From Tubulanus polymorphus (lineage: Eukaryota; Nemertea; Palaeonemertea; Tubulaniformes; Tubulanidae), in the NCBI RefSeq assembly GCF_964204645.1, contig NC_134029.1, positions 20,602,450 through 20,666,449 of the forward strand: a stretch of DNA of 64,000 nt. Direction: 5' to 3'. Below the pieces are notes generated by a model. That model was not told the DNA's origin. It saw only the letters and a program-made list of their open reading frames with translations, and ran no database searches. The position numbers were made by a program, and so were the translations under genes. Shown piece after piece: positions 12,290 to 25,197 of the stretch; positions within the stretch are counted from its first letter, which is position 1; every line of letters begins with the position of its first letter.

Positions 12290-14937
12290 TTATAACATTT
12301 CATACACCTCAGAAGTCTGAAAGTTTGTAGTCTTCCACACTGATTCAAGAAGCACTTCATCGGTGAATCCTTGTAAATACGTGTAGAAAGCAGGATCCAG
12401 TTCCATACTGGCAATCGTTTTTTGTCGTTGTTGCTAAAATTAGTTCATTTCAAATCGATTTTAACTCGAAGAGTGAAGATTATTTTGACGCAAGCGAATG
12501 TTTTATAAATCTGGAAGAACAGTTCCCCAGACCAGACAGACATCACAGATAAATCTAAATGCAGAAAAAAACAACCATGCACAAGAAATGACACGGTCTA
12601 ACGAAGACACAATTAGGGATATCAAAGAACCTAAGAATAAAAAATCTAGAAATATGAATAGAAAATAAAAAGGAGTCAATACATCTTCATATATAGATAC
12701 GTAAATGCCAAAACAGATTGGTATGAGGTTCGATTGATGATTTGACTTCAAAGCCATCTTTATCATTCTAAGATCAATTTCAATCATGGATTGGTTGAAG
12801 CCGCTGGGAAATGTTCTTCTCGGTGCGAAAGTTGAAAAAACCACAAGGAAAAGTGGTGGCATAGAAAAATATAGCACGAGGTATTTTTTTCCATCCAAAC
12901 CAATACATTTCGAGCTTTCATAATTTCAATTTCGAATATCATGGAAAATGAATTTCTCCCAGACTGAGCTTAACAGGGTTAACGTGTTCCTGCAGATGCT
13001 TGATTACAGAATTTCAATGCACCACGCAAGCGATATACGGCGTGAAAAATGCCTTCAGTTCTGCAAGATTCCATTAGTGTTTTCTTTTTCCAGTGGATTA
13101 TTTCAACACTCGGTATCACCATTTTCAGATGGTAAGCCGCGTATACTGGGATTTTACAAGTACACGTTTCGAGCAATTGGATCACAGGGGCGCGTATTTG
13201 AAGTTTGGGGGTAAACTGTAGCTTAGATCATCCAGTATCCCAGGTACTTTTCTTTTTATATATATATAGTACCAGGGGTACTAGATGATCTAAGCTACAG
13301 TTCACCCCGAAACTTCAAAAACGAGCCCCTGTGAATTGGATGCCTCGGTGTCGCAAAAAAAACGGTGACCAATCTGTTTTGGCTGAACTCATAACTTACA
13401 AGGTTGAAAGTTTGATGAACTTCTCGCTGTGGATTTTTTATATTCGACTACAGTAGAAATAAGCATAAACAGAGGCGATTTATTTTTTACGAATTAAAGA
13501 TTCCGAAATTTCAGTTGAAATAAAACAGTTCGTAAAAAGCAATTTAAGCTTGTATAGAAGCAATAGTGATCATAAAATAATCTTGGAGTTTCAATGATTA
13601 CTCCAAGATATAACGATATATATGATCACTATATGTGTGACTACGAAGTGTGAGTTTTTAGATCGCCTTCCATCATAATCGTAAAAACATGGGGAACTAT
13701 ACAGCTGTGTCGCATACAAATGAATTGTAAACATGTGTCGGCGATAATTGTAATTATGCGGGAATAGGGTGATCAATATCGACAGATAGTCTAATCTTGA
13801 GCCGATGAAGTATTTTACAGATAATCATTCTCGGATTCATGGATGGAAATTTTTTCAAGGAAAAGCTATCAAATACTTATTTCTTTAGCGATGGCATTTT
13901 TGAAAGTTGATGCTTTTTTACACGCGGACGATGCTAATAGTCTTCTTCCCGGAAAATTTTCAAAATTATTTTTCATTAAATTTAGCAAATCTTTGATTGA
14001 TAAGTGGTTGGACCATCCTCCCTCGACGGGAATTCGAAGCCAATGGCATCGATAGACTCAGCCAAGGCACGGAGTCCAGCAACCTCATCTAGTTCTAATC
14101 CCTGCCCAGCGAGGATGATTCCCGACGAGCTATAAGGGCAAAATTTGTAATTAGTAAATTGGGTAAAACTCACCACTGTCCGACTTCCTAAGTTCATTTC
14201 TTCCGAGGAATGATGTTCCACATCCCATACTGTCACGAGTCTAATCCTGTCGCCTCATAATCACTGTCCGCAGTTTCAAATAATCTACAATTGAAAATTT
14301 AAAATAACTGCACTGAATATGCAAAGACAAACCGCAACTTCAAAATACGAATCATTGAATGCAAACTCGAACTAGAGCCAAACCAACGACGTACTCGGTT
14401 TATTTTTGCAGGTAACATACCCGTACTCACATGTATGTCAACTCAATACGTATTCATGTATTGTGTATCGATTACTATGTTTTTTATGTATTGTAACGCG
14501 CGAATTGACGTACAATAGTCCCGTACACTCCGACATGGAGACTAGATAATAAGTTTAAAACTCGCTATATACAAAGTTTAAAAAATTCAAAGCCAGTTTT
14601 ATTTGTCAAAAATCAAAAGACGCGACGTTTCGAATTTGCGCTGAAGATCATCGTCAGGTGTGATCTGACAATAATCTCTAGTGAGAGTTTCGAGCGTTGT
14701 ATCTTTTAATTTTTGACGGATGAATTTGCTTTTAAACTTTTTAAACTATGTATATAGTAGGTTTCAAACTTACTTGAATTGTCATTTGTAATAAACCCCA
14801 ACTAGAATAATACCCGTGGAAACCAAAGTTCTGGGCCAAAGGAAACCACTGGTGATTTCCTTTGGCCCAGAACTTCAAACTGATTAATTTATCGGCGATA
14901 GTTTTGCGAATAAAGTAAAGCAAAGTTCGATGAGGAT
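12290..14937 (-). CDS. Unidentified gene, 3' part (partial model)
   Basis: I do not recognise this protein. The best-supported exons are 13400-13447 (16 codons, flanked by CTGTAG and GTAAGT) and the terminal exon 12290-12433 (acceptor TTTTAG, 47 codons, TAA stop, AATAAA just downstream); both join in phase 0. The terminal exon reads ASMELDPAFYTYLQGFTDEV and ends SEVYEML. Candidate upstream exons are 14774-14937 (54 codons, donor GTAAGT, containing FHGYYSSWGLLQMTIQ), an acidic segment near 14240-14286 (ETADSDYEATG), and 13990-14128 (DEVAGLRALAESIDAIGFEF). Their mutual splice phases were not resolved, so order and membership are inference. The 5' end lies above 14937; a possible non-coding first exon ends at 19723. 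Confidence 0.45.
13173..13342. mobile_element. Long perfect-arm hairpin element
   Basis: Two arms of about 75 bases (13173-13247 and 13268-13342) are inverted copies with only scattered mismatches. The inner parts share AACTGTAGCTTAGATCATC, and the loop is an AT-repeat (TATATATATA). Minimal-loop palindromic MITE, or recent inverted duplication. Confidence 0.75.
14826..14875. repeat. Perfect 20-bp palindrome
   Basis: Left arm AAGTTCTGGGCCAAAGGAAA (14826-14845) and right arm TTTCCTTTGGCCCAGAACTT (14856-14875) match exactly around a 10-base loop. It lies inside a candidate coding exon of the unidentified minus-strand gene. Confidence 0.8.
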
Positions 14938-15486
14938 CTTTTGTAATAAGAACAACAATTTTTCAAATGAAGTTTTAAGTACGATAAAGTTCAAAATGAC
15001 AATACCTAAAAAAAACCGTGCCAAGCATATTTAGTGTATGACACAAGTAACAACCTCAAGAGGAAATCCCTAAAATGGCCCCAAATGAGCTGCCTCACTA
15101 TAAATGCACTTTATGCTATACTTATATATAAATACCAGTGATAAAGATAGGGATGCATTCAGTGTGTATGGCTAGTGATGATAAGTTCTTAGAGATGTAA
15201 AGTAATTAAGAGGAAATATGAGAAATAAGTCAGTGTAGTGAATCTATTCATGCGTAAGCACTTTATGATTACTGAGGCACATAAATCTACAGAACGCATA
15301 TAGGTCTTAGATCTTGGATTGGAAACTGGCCGTCTGCAAATAAAAGGAATCTAGATGCTGAATTATCCAGGGTTCGGGAGTATACAGTACCTTCCCCACC
15401 CATATATTCATTAATACTAGACAAATTAATTCCATCTTTTTGTATAGATTAACAGAATGCTTTTCATATACCTTTCACTTTTTGCC

Positions 15487-15714
15487 GGGTGGCCACTTTT
15501 ATTTGGCTTGCTTTAACCCCGACTTTTCCTTGTCATGAACGTTGTTATCCCTGATTTGATCTGGTAAGAATTCAATCGATCAACGCAGTCAAATACGTAA
15601 AACATAGATTAAAACGATTTTACGTACCATCTAGCGTCATGTCAACAAATCATCCTGGACCTTTACCCGATCTTTAGCTTCTTTTTTTTACAAAATTGTC
15701 TGTGGCCACCCTTC
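15487..15714. mobile_element. GGGTGGCCAC-ended element
   Basis: Starts GGGTGGCCACTTTTA and ends TGTGGCCACCC, an inverted-terminal pair matching the CAGGGTGGCCAC family seen at 27120, 44706, 56239 and 63902. The interior is unrelated to those copies. Confidence 0.5.
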
Positions 15715-16153
15715 ATTTCAAAGATAACATGGATTTTAATTTTTTATTCATTCTCCCTACATACATTACATAATTAAAACCAGTAAATTCAGTTGTGGCA
15801 GATCCATAATGAAAGTTAAGGCAGCACTCCCACTTGCTAACGCGTGCACTCTCTACACCCCTCTGGTACTCCAAATATACAAATTATCACCTCTATAGGA
15901 TTGCCTTAAGGTGGATCTGCATGCTAAGACTTCCAGGGCTTCCTCAAATTATCACCACAGCCTGTTATATGTACGCAACATCTGTGCTTATAGTCGATGT
16001 AACATCTGAATATCCTTTTGTGTGATTATGCATGAAATACAAATTCGCTACTGAATAATGTCCAGAAGTAATATGTCTTCATTTCTAATTCCCCTATATT
16101 GGTGACTCCATGTTCTCTAGACCCAAAAGACCTTGATACTCAAAAATTCATAA

Positions 16154-16386
16154 GCCGCGATCATACGAGTATTTTTGCCCGCGCCAAATTTGGCCCCACC
16201 GAAAATGTCAGACCAGGCCCGAGCAAAAATTGCAACTGGTTCAGGAAATGACTCACTTCACTTTGTTTGAGCATTTTTAAGTATCGAGAGGTTTGTGTGT
16301 GAGCGCGCTCTCTAATTAGACACAGGCCAAACTTGACTCGGGCATGGTCCATACTAATTTGGCTAGGGTCCACATTTTCGCGGCTG
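16154..16386. mobile_element. GCCGCGATCACACGAG MITE-like element, copy 3
   Basis: Starts GCCGCGATCATACGAGTATT and ends TTTCGCGGC, with the family's internal blocks (CGCGCCAAATTTGGCC; GTATCGAG; GTGAGCGCGCTCTC). Confidence 0.65.
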
Positions 16387-16949
16387 TAACTGACACCATC
16401 TTGGATCTAAGGCCCGATATTTAATAAAAGCCATCTCCCGTTGCGATGCCTGGTAACTGGTTACAGCTCTTAAGGATAATTACTCCTTCGCTTTATACAT
16501 ATTCTCTCGACTTCGCTTTTCATTCACTGTTATAAGATTAGCCTCTAAACATCTATCTATATCAGGAGTGACACGCAAAATAGTCATTAACAGCAACAGC
16601 GACGGTTTTGCCCGTTGGTCAGTCGTGTTCCAGCGCCGACGCTAATTACATATCATTTTTCACGAATGCCCGACAAGACAGACACGAACCCAGGCAAAAT
16701 AATGCAAATTACGCATTACCGGTAATCTAAAAGGGATTTGTTACCATCTCGCATGAGAATGACAACGTTTGATATCGTTTAATCGTCGAAGAATTAAACC
16801 GGTTAAACAGCTCGTTTCGAAATATTAGATCTGACAACGCCGGGAAAAGTGGTTTCATTCGAACCTGTGCCTTCCAACGAGTCACGCTAATCGCGATATT
16901 TCCGCACACGGCGAACGTGACTTTAAAGTATTCAATCAACACAAATGAA

Positions 16950-16950
<1 letters not shown>

Positions 16951-17020
<70 letters not shown>
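16951..17020. repeat. (TA)n microsatellite
   Basis: About 70 bases of uninterrupted TA dinucleotide. Confidence 0.95.
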
Positions 17021-17022
<2 letters not shown>

Positions 17023-17250
17023 GTCAGGAAATTAGAATGAATCGAAGAAGGAAGACTTTATTAACCGAGCTACAAACAGACAGCGGCAGCGGCTTCCAAA
17101 GCTCTACGTGAGCAGTGATCAAAGAATGAACGATGTCCACAAGGTAACGATGAGGTGATATGCACATTACGCAATCTAATAATTCGGTAATTAATTACAC
17201 TGTAATTAATGTAATTTATCTTCATATATGAAGATTAATTCTTCTCCCCC

Positions 17251-17364
17251 AGTCAGTAACCTGTCTGTGATCTAGTTTCACGATAGGATATTTTCATAAA
17301 CCACGTATACTGTCGGTATAAGCCCATCCGATTATAAAAGCTTACCACCAACGATTAGGTAACC
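17251..17364 (-). mobile_element. 110-bp hairpin element, copy 1
   Basis: Starts AGTCAGTAACCTGTCTGTG and ends CCAACGATTAGGTAAC. Shares nearly the whole length with 25198-25313 and 36001-36103. The two halves of the element are imperfect inverted repeats of each other. Orientation is opposite to the other two copies. Confidence 0.7.
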
Positions 17365-18319
17365 TTGGAGTTCCGTCGGATAACTCCAAGAGGTAACTTA
17401 CTACTCCTCACCGACCTCGCAGTATCAGCTACCTGTACCTCGGAGTTGAGTTCGCATCGGTTGAAGACTAATAGCTTTTTGCCGAAGTAGACCCAGATGC
17501 GGAAAAAGTGTCATTCAGCCCACAGCACGGCGAGATCAAAGCGCGGAAAGAGCCAAACGAGCCCGAGAGGAAGAACGTGAAAAAAGACAAGTGATCCGCA
17601 ACACCGTTGAAATAAGGAGATTTCTCGGAACGTAATACACTTATCTCGTGTATTCGCTTCTGGAAAAATACCGATAAAAAAGGTAATAACCGTAAACGGA
17701 CGAACGGTTCACTACGACGCGATGTGATGGATTCCATGCTTTAGAAATAACTGTTCACTGACTCTAAAGTGGACTCTAAAGTCCATGCTGAAATCAAGTT
17801 TAGATGAACAAAAAATGCTCGACCCCCGATAATTAGTTTAATGAAAGAAAGTTATAAATACTTGCTATGACATTTTCCCCGAATATACAGTTAGTTTATG
17901 CGCAAATAATCGTCATAACCATCGCATATCATAAACTGAAACCCAGTTGGTTTATCGATAGTTGCAGCTCAATCAAATTCAATCAAAATATCAATTGACA
18001 ACTATTGAACGAGGCGCAAATTATACCTCCAACACGACTATTCTATAGCACTGATTAGAACAACTTTTTCTAGTCAATAGCATTTACTGATTTGGTATCA
18101 GTAGAAATGGAGATTGAGAACTCTTAGATTCCTAAATCACATGAATTCAATGTCCATTAAACCTCGCCTAACTTGGAACAAACTGGGACCAGCAAAATAA
18201 GTCTGATGATTTAAACAAGTCCAGTTGAAGGATTGAAAAATACAATACTTCACTCTTATTAACTGAAATAATAATTGACAACTGTAGAATCGGCCACAAA
18301 TGATATCTTAAAATCTATA

Positions 18320-18610
18320 GCCGCGGGAAGACGATTTGGCCCGGGCCAAATTGGCACGGATCGGGCAAGGGCCAAATCTTACACGCAAACCATTCACTCG
18401 ATACTAAACAATGCTTAAACAAAGCGAAGTGGATCATTTCCCGTACCGGTTGCAATTCAAACGCAATCATTTGTCTCGTGCTAGAATTTGGCTCGGGTCT
18501 GGTCCGACGTTTTTGGTCGGGCCAAACACGCTCGGGCCAAACACATCTGCGCGAACAGTTGTCCTGGTTCAAATTTGGCCTGCGCCAAAAACGCTTGTGT
18601 GATCGCGGCT
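18320..18610. mobile_element. GCCGCGATCACACGAG MITE-like element, copy 4
   Basis: Inverted relative to the 10694 copy: starts GCCGCGGGAAGACGATTTGG and ends GTGTGATCGCGGCT. It keeps the block GTTTGAATTGCAACTGG / CCGGTTGCAATTCAAAC seen in the other copies. Confidence 0.7.
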
Positions 18611-19723
18611 TATGACACTAGGTGTCCTCTCAATTTAGAACAACTTTTACTAGGACTAACATTTACCGTGGATGTGGTTATACATCCATACATTTACTAC
18701 TGATTCAGCCAGTATCAGTGGGAAGCTATGCAATTACGGGGCATTCGGGTATTCGAAACATGAAAAGTTCCATGTTAACTGCATCCTACCTGATTTATGA
18801 AGCTCGACTTATGGCTGAAAGGCTTTTCTAGCGTAATAGATTTTATACGCCTCATTAAATTTCAATTTCAATACAATAACTAAATCATCATCTCTTCAAA
18901 CGATGATCATCAAAGCCCAGTGCGCATTAAGTTCAGTCAGAAAGTTTCAAATTTATGATGGAAAATTATGGAAAATTAGTCTCTGCAAACAAATATTCAT
19001 CGAACCCAGTGTTGTCCGTATGATGGAATTTTAAAGGGCTTGAGTTACAGGAAGTAGCAAGGCTCTCGACCTGCCCCCTCCCCCCCCCCCAAACTCAGAA
19101 AATTAAGCTAAATGGTATAATCTTTGGAATAATCTTCTATTTTTTCACATTTCATCAATTTATTTCAAAGCAACATTGATATCCTATATAAGGGGTGGCT
19201 GATTATCAGAGGGATGGATGTGAAAATGAAAGGGGTGGCTGCCCCTCTAAAACCCGTAGAACACTGTAACCATATTCATTCATGGTGTTTACTGGTATAG
19301 TGAAAAGGTTATTGTAGCCTTTCGCTTGAAAAAAACCCACAAAACCCAGATTATGCAACCTCTACTTTAATACTGGTTTTCAATATTCATTCATTCCCCA
19401 GTAACTATAAGATACTTGCCAATTTTTAGACCAAGTAAAAACTAATTAATAACATAATTAACAAACTACACCCATAAGAAATGATCTATCCATAAACCAA
19501 ATTTGCACTTAGTTTCATAATATTCAAAAAGACTTTTAAAGTTTAGATACATGCAAAACGGTTATTTCCTATTTGACGCGGCAATTTTTAGAATATCTTC
19601 TCCAGTAACAATGATTTTGAACGATCTGGCATCGAAGCAGTATTTCAAATTCCAGAAGTTGTATATAAGCCTAAATTGGCACCGCGGACGAATTCGAGCA
19701 AAGTAAAAGAAAAAAAACTTACC

Positions 19724-19910
19724 AAAGTACTCTTTCGAATGTCGTTACTCGCCGACAAACCAAATTACGACTAGACAGATGTTTTTTACAGAGCGTGAAA
19801 ACGTGTTGCAATAATGTGCAAGCTTTCCCAGCAGCAAATGAAACACGCTTGTTGAGTTTCGAACCGACTGACTGACAACCAGAGCGCATGCATTCGAGTA
19901 TAGTTACGTG
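19724..19910 (-). other. Possible non-coding first exon
   Basis: The minus strand shows a strong donor (TACTTTG then GTAAGTTTTTT) at 19723-19724 after DNA without a usable long frame. This could be the 5' UTR exon of the unidentified minus-strand gene ending at 12290. There is no transcript evidence and the upstream limit is a guess. Confidence 0.25.
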
Positions 19911-20394
19911 TAATGACGTAGGTTTGATCAGAAATCAATATAACTCTATTACACAGTATCAAATGTACGATGTATCAAAACAAACGTGCAAAAATTGATA
20001 CGGCAATGATACTCGAATAGAAGGTCATTTGTTACGAAACCGCAATATTTTCCTATAATCTTCTATATTTCTTGTTTGCGGCGTTACTATCTAAAGGATG
20101 AATGCACGGATTGAAATAAGCCAATTTTGTATTTGTACCACACTACGGAAAAAGGAAATAACCATTAAATGCTAAACATATTATGCAAAGAATTAGAAAG
20201 TTTTAGGTTTCCCCGCCCTCAGATGAAGAAATAGACAGTACAATAGATCCCTTTTTAATACAGTAAATGTCTTTTATAACGTCCTTGTTGGGACCAATGG
20301 AAAGCATGGTGTTATAACAAATTCAGCGTTGTAAAGAATGTTATTTTTATTGAATTTGAGTGAGAATGCGCAAATTTGTAAAAAAATGTAGACA

Positions 20395-20470
20395 AGTTCA
20401 AGTTCAAGTTCATTTATTTCAGACGGACTACGGCTCCGAGCCAAGTAGCCTACAGATCCATGCATGTTTA
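20395..20470 (-). repeat. Retroelement 3' tail fragment
   Basis: On the minus strand it ends GAAATAAATGAACTTGAACTTGAACTT, a simple-repeat tail typical of LINE/SINE 3' ends. The adjacent 50 bases may be element-derived. No further match was found. Confidence 0.35.
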
Positions 20471-23400
20471 CAGTAGATAAATTCTAGGCCTAGGAACGCG
20501 TACGCGCCCACATTCATTACTTAAATCTACAAGTACAAGCATTTTAGCCGACAATATCGAGAAGAACTTTTCGATTCGAAATTTTTCTGATCGCGACAAA
20601 TCCATCACCAAATATCAAACATTTCGATAAACCTTTATGACGTAGTCGTCTATTGTTAACAGAAGGATAGGATATTATTATACATTCATTAACGCATTAT
20701 CCCGACTATAGATCTGACGTGTAACGCGTACCCGATCACAGCACAGCACGACGATAAACAACGGCTGATTACGCGCGTGTACATCTTAACTAATTGATGC
20801 TGATGCCGGTATATCAAATATTAACCATATTATATAAGCGTTAGCGTAGAAAAGGTCACTGATATAATCGTACGAAATGACGAATATCGTCACTAAGGCG
20901 ATGTAAAATAATGTTTATATAAACACATGGTTTCCACGGTAACACGAATTCATAGTATTTCGCGGGCGATTTTTCAATTATCCCGAATGGAAATCGGGCC
21001 TTCGCTATAGCGTTAATTCTGTCACACTTCAGGGACTTCAATATCGGTTGATGAATACGATTTTCAGAAAGAAATGCTGATGAAAGTTGCAAAAAAATTT
21101 GACGGACTCGTAGAAGTCTCACAAGTTGCCCTGGATCCACCCCTGAACAGGTAAGTAGGATTCATCTCCGAGTTAGGCGGGGTCACTTAATAAACTAAAC
21201 AATATTAATGTGTATGAATAGCGAATACGAGACTGCAAGAAAAATTGATTTCATTCGGTACATTTGAGTCATCGAACTATCACAACATACAATGACACAG
21301 AGAAATATATTTCTATATATAGCGTCTAACGACATAATCGACGATGAATTTTCTGCTGAAGATGAGATCAGTAATACAATATCGCAAGGTCTGAAATAAC
21401 ATACATCGAACGTACAGTAAACCATGGATCGGAAAACACTTTAGAAAATCAGAAAAATTCTTTCGTTTTAGTCCTAGTTGAGTCAACTTCTTAGTTCCCA
21501 TGTCCGAGAATGGCAAGGATTGCTGTTTATACCCGTAGACGTCAGATACGCTTCTATAATCAATGATCAGTAGGTAACCGTTTATTACAAGGATATTATA
21601 CTTAACTGAGCCGTAAAACTAGTTATTAATTGATTAATAAAGGACCGATTTGACGACATTTCAATTCAATATTCAATCCAATTTGACATTGGATTGAACT
21701 CCAGATACAAAGAGGGTTATTCTAGGTGTTAAACGAACGATTACCAACTATGATATATATAATATGGCGATATAACGACCACCTAATGTCCACAGTTTTA
21801 ACGCCACGGTCATTGGTAATACCTGAGTGAGCTTTTCTCTCAAATTAATTTAGGAGCAGCTTAACATTCATCTATCTATGAGAAATCCTGATAGAAGATT
21901 ATGAATTACGAATATCATCAATATGAAATTGGCCGCTGAATCCAATAATATCGTATGATTTGGGACCGACATGAAAATGTATACCAGGTATTATTTTCAA
22001 GACAAGCCTTTTCAAAATTCAGATTCAAAAACAAACAGCGTTATTCGAAATGCATCTTTACAGTTACAACAAATGAATTTCTCTTTTCTAAGATTCTAAT
22101 CTTTTCAGATATATGATATTTTTAGAATGATAATCAAGTGTCATCACAGGTTTATAGAAATTTACATAGCTACCATGGAAATGATTTTTGCTTTGGTTAA
22201 TCAAATCTACAGCGTAATTCATAGCCATGTCTATAATGTATATGTTTATGTAGTTGATATAATTCTCCGTCCTACCCATAATTATGTATTTACACATATA
22301 TTGTATGTATTTTCTGCGCTCTAAGCAATTGTCTTTTTGATGAGAAAAATAAACTTGAACTAAACTTAACTAAACCTAGAAGTCGGAAACATACAATATC
22401 CCCATGAATTGGTATGTAAATAAACGCGAAAAGAAATGTTATCGCTCAGAAGTCAGAACCCCGCATAAATAGCCGATAAAGAAAGCCATACATTTTCAGC
22501 TCATATCTACGCTAAGACCTGTTTTAATGCGGCACCGAATCTTACCGTATTTCAACTGTTTTATCAGCTCGACAGGTTTTAAAATCGACATGTTTTCGCC
22601 CCGATAAAACGTAAGGAGGCAATAAATCTCATTCATTCCCGACGTAAGAAACTTATTGAATTAAGCCTCGCGTAAAATGTCCACTCATGACACACAGCGC
22701 TTATTAGGCCCTACCTGTTTCATGTTTTTTCAATGAACTACTTTCCGAACGACGACGCAGGAATTTTCACACGCACGTATTTAATGGTTTCAAAACGAGC
22801 CATTGATAATGAGAGCATAGTAGTATATGGCGACATTAGATTCCAAAACACATACGCGCGGAGAAAACAGCAACAGCAAATCGTATTGAATACGAGACAG
22901 TTTCCCTAAAGACCCTAAAGCATTAATCAATATCAGGAAATGGAGTAATATTGAATTTATTCACGGCGAAAGATTTCAACGTTAGAATCGAACAAACGGA
23001 TGGTTTTTCGAAAATAAAAATTATACGGAAGCGCTATCTACAGGCGAGATGTGTTAATTGATTATCGAGTTATTCTTGATCGCAGTTATTCACGATGAGA
23101 CTTACGTTAACCGGTGATACTAGAAAAATATTTCTTTTCATTTCACTTACGCTGAGAACCCGACGAAGACGGTCGGCCGTTAATTAGATCTATTATAAGG
23201 CTGGCTCGGCGCCATAATCCGTGAATCAATATTTGAAAAAGATTTCGACTTTTGCGTCGGCAGGTTTGCGATGGTGCGTACGCCCCGGATCATAATAATA
23301 AACAACGGACTTTAAAGCGACACTCGACGCCCGCATATCAACAAGCAGGACTTGATTTCACTGTCGAAACAAACTTTTACCACTTCACGACCTGAATAGA

Positions 23401-23712
23401 ACCTAGAAAGATTTATCACGTCTAATGCAATAAAAATGACATATTTACGGGGCGAAGAATATGTTTTATTTATAACTATAGCCGGGCAAGAAAATATATG
23501 CCGATGTAGGCGACGTATGGAACACAAACCATGTACTAAATAAAGTATATTACCCAGATATTTGCAGATATTCAGCTCTAATTCACTTATCAACGCTTCT
23601 ATTCCACAATCGAATGTTAGTAACGGATCGTTGAAAATATATTTCCAGAGTCAATGAGATACGGATATCACACACTTGTCGCTAAACACGCGAAAAATCT
23701 ATGAATCGCAAG

Positions 23713-23801
23713 GACTCAGTTCCGTAGTTGCGAGTTGACTCGGAGTTAACTCGTTGAACTCAGAGTTAACTCTTACTCACAACTGTGGAACTGGATCCTG
23801 A
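23713..23801. mobile_element. CAGTTCCACAGTT hairpin MITE, copy 2
   Basis: Termini CTCAGTTCCGTAGTTGCGAG and CTCACAACTGTGGAACTGGA are inverted. The centre carries two GAGTTAACTC palindromes. Diverged relative of 12098-12211. Confidence 0.65.
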
Positions 23802-25197
23802 CGAATTAAACACTTAGCAATAGAGAGAGTTAATGAGTTGACGCACCGAGCGCCGAGTTTCCCTTTTGGAACTGTTACATATTATCGTCGTCTATTTGGT
23901 TACCTTGACAACATTTCTGCCTCGATATAGGCTTTTAAGGACGAAGAAGAAAATGACAATGATTTTCTCCGCGTGGGAGAAGAGAATTATCGTCGAAAAT
24001 ACGATGTCGTAATTACCGGAGAGGATCCGGGTACGTTCGTTAATCAGGATAATTAACAAACGAGACATTTTATAATTAGTGACGAGGCTTCCTTTCGAAA
24101 AACGCCAAGGCACCTGCAGTTGGGCAGTGAATACTCGGTACTCGTGTCTAAAAGCTGAAGTAATGCCGCAGCCAGACCTGGATTGACTCTCTCAAAATCT
24201 TTGGTGCCCCTAAAAATCTTTGGCCCCATTTATCTCCGTAAGATAAATAAATAAAAGAAATTTTGAGAGAAATTCAAAGAGATTTGCTTGTGCATGTTCT
24301 CTATCAATGTTGTCAATTTCAGCAAAAAGGCTATCGAGATGAAATACAGAGGTGGATTCAAGGGGAGGGTTATACAGGGGGGAGGGGGTGCACGTATCAA
24401 ATTGCCCTGAAATTTTACAGGAAAATGAAAAGTATTATACTGATACCTAAAAAAGTTCAAGCTAGTTCTTTTCATTTCCAAAAATGAATAGATTTTTTTC
24501 GAAGACCTTTCTTTTGGGGAGGGGGGCCCTTTTGATTGTATGATATGCCCTATTTTGGGGGTGCGCAGAGTCAGACCCTATGGAAAAATTTCATCTAATG
24601 CTCCTTTTATAAACAGGCCAAATTTGTTTTTCAAGATTTGGATTTTTTTTTCTAGAGGTTGTCTGCAAATCATTTAGTTGGTTTTGGTGCCCAAAAACAA
24701 GTTCTTTTTGCCAATACATGTAATTAAAGAAAATTATTAAGGGGTTGACTATTCACTAATTTTACTTTGTGACATTCTGAAATCAACCACAGGCCAACTC
24801 AGTTTGAGGATTTCAATGGTCCAACGGTTTATAGTTGTCGAACACTCTATTCTAGTCTTGGGTGGGGCTAGTTCTTTGTACAAGAGACACACAACACACG
24901 GTGTAAACAAAGAATATCGGTGAAGAAATGTTCATCATTTTAATTTTGATAGAAAAATAAATATTCCCAAAAAACTAAAAAAAGTTTGATCCAACTTTGC
25001 CTTTGGCAATTAAATTCTGATGATGGCTTATATTATTAGACTAAATCTAAGTAGTCAGGTATGCAAATAGATGCGCTGAAAGTACTTACGGGTGACTTGC
25101 ATGCATGCCTGATTTCATTGTGAAGTATCAACAAGCAGTAGCCCGTATTATTGTTTGCACGCTGTCCAATGGTCCATTGTTGGGGTCGCAGCGCGCG

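Noticed and set aside
16917-17111. Open frame with YIYIYI repeat
   Set aside because: It is translation of a (TA)n microsatellite.
18411-18831. Overlapping plus-strand open frames
   Set aside because: They lie largely in a MITE copy with inverted ends and differ between copies.
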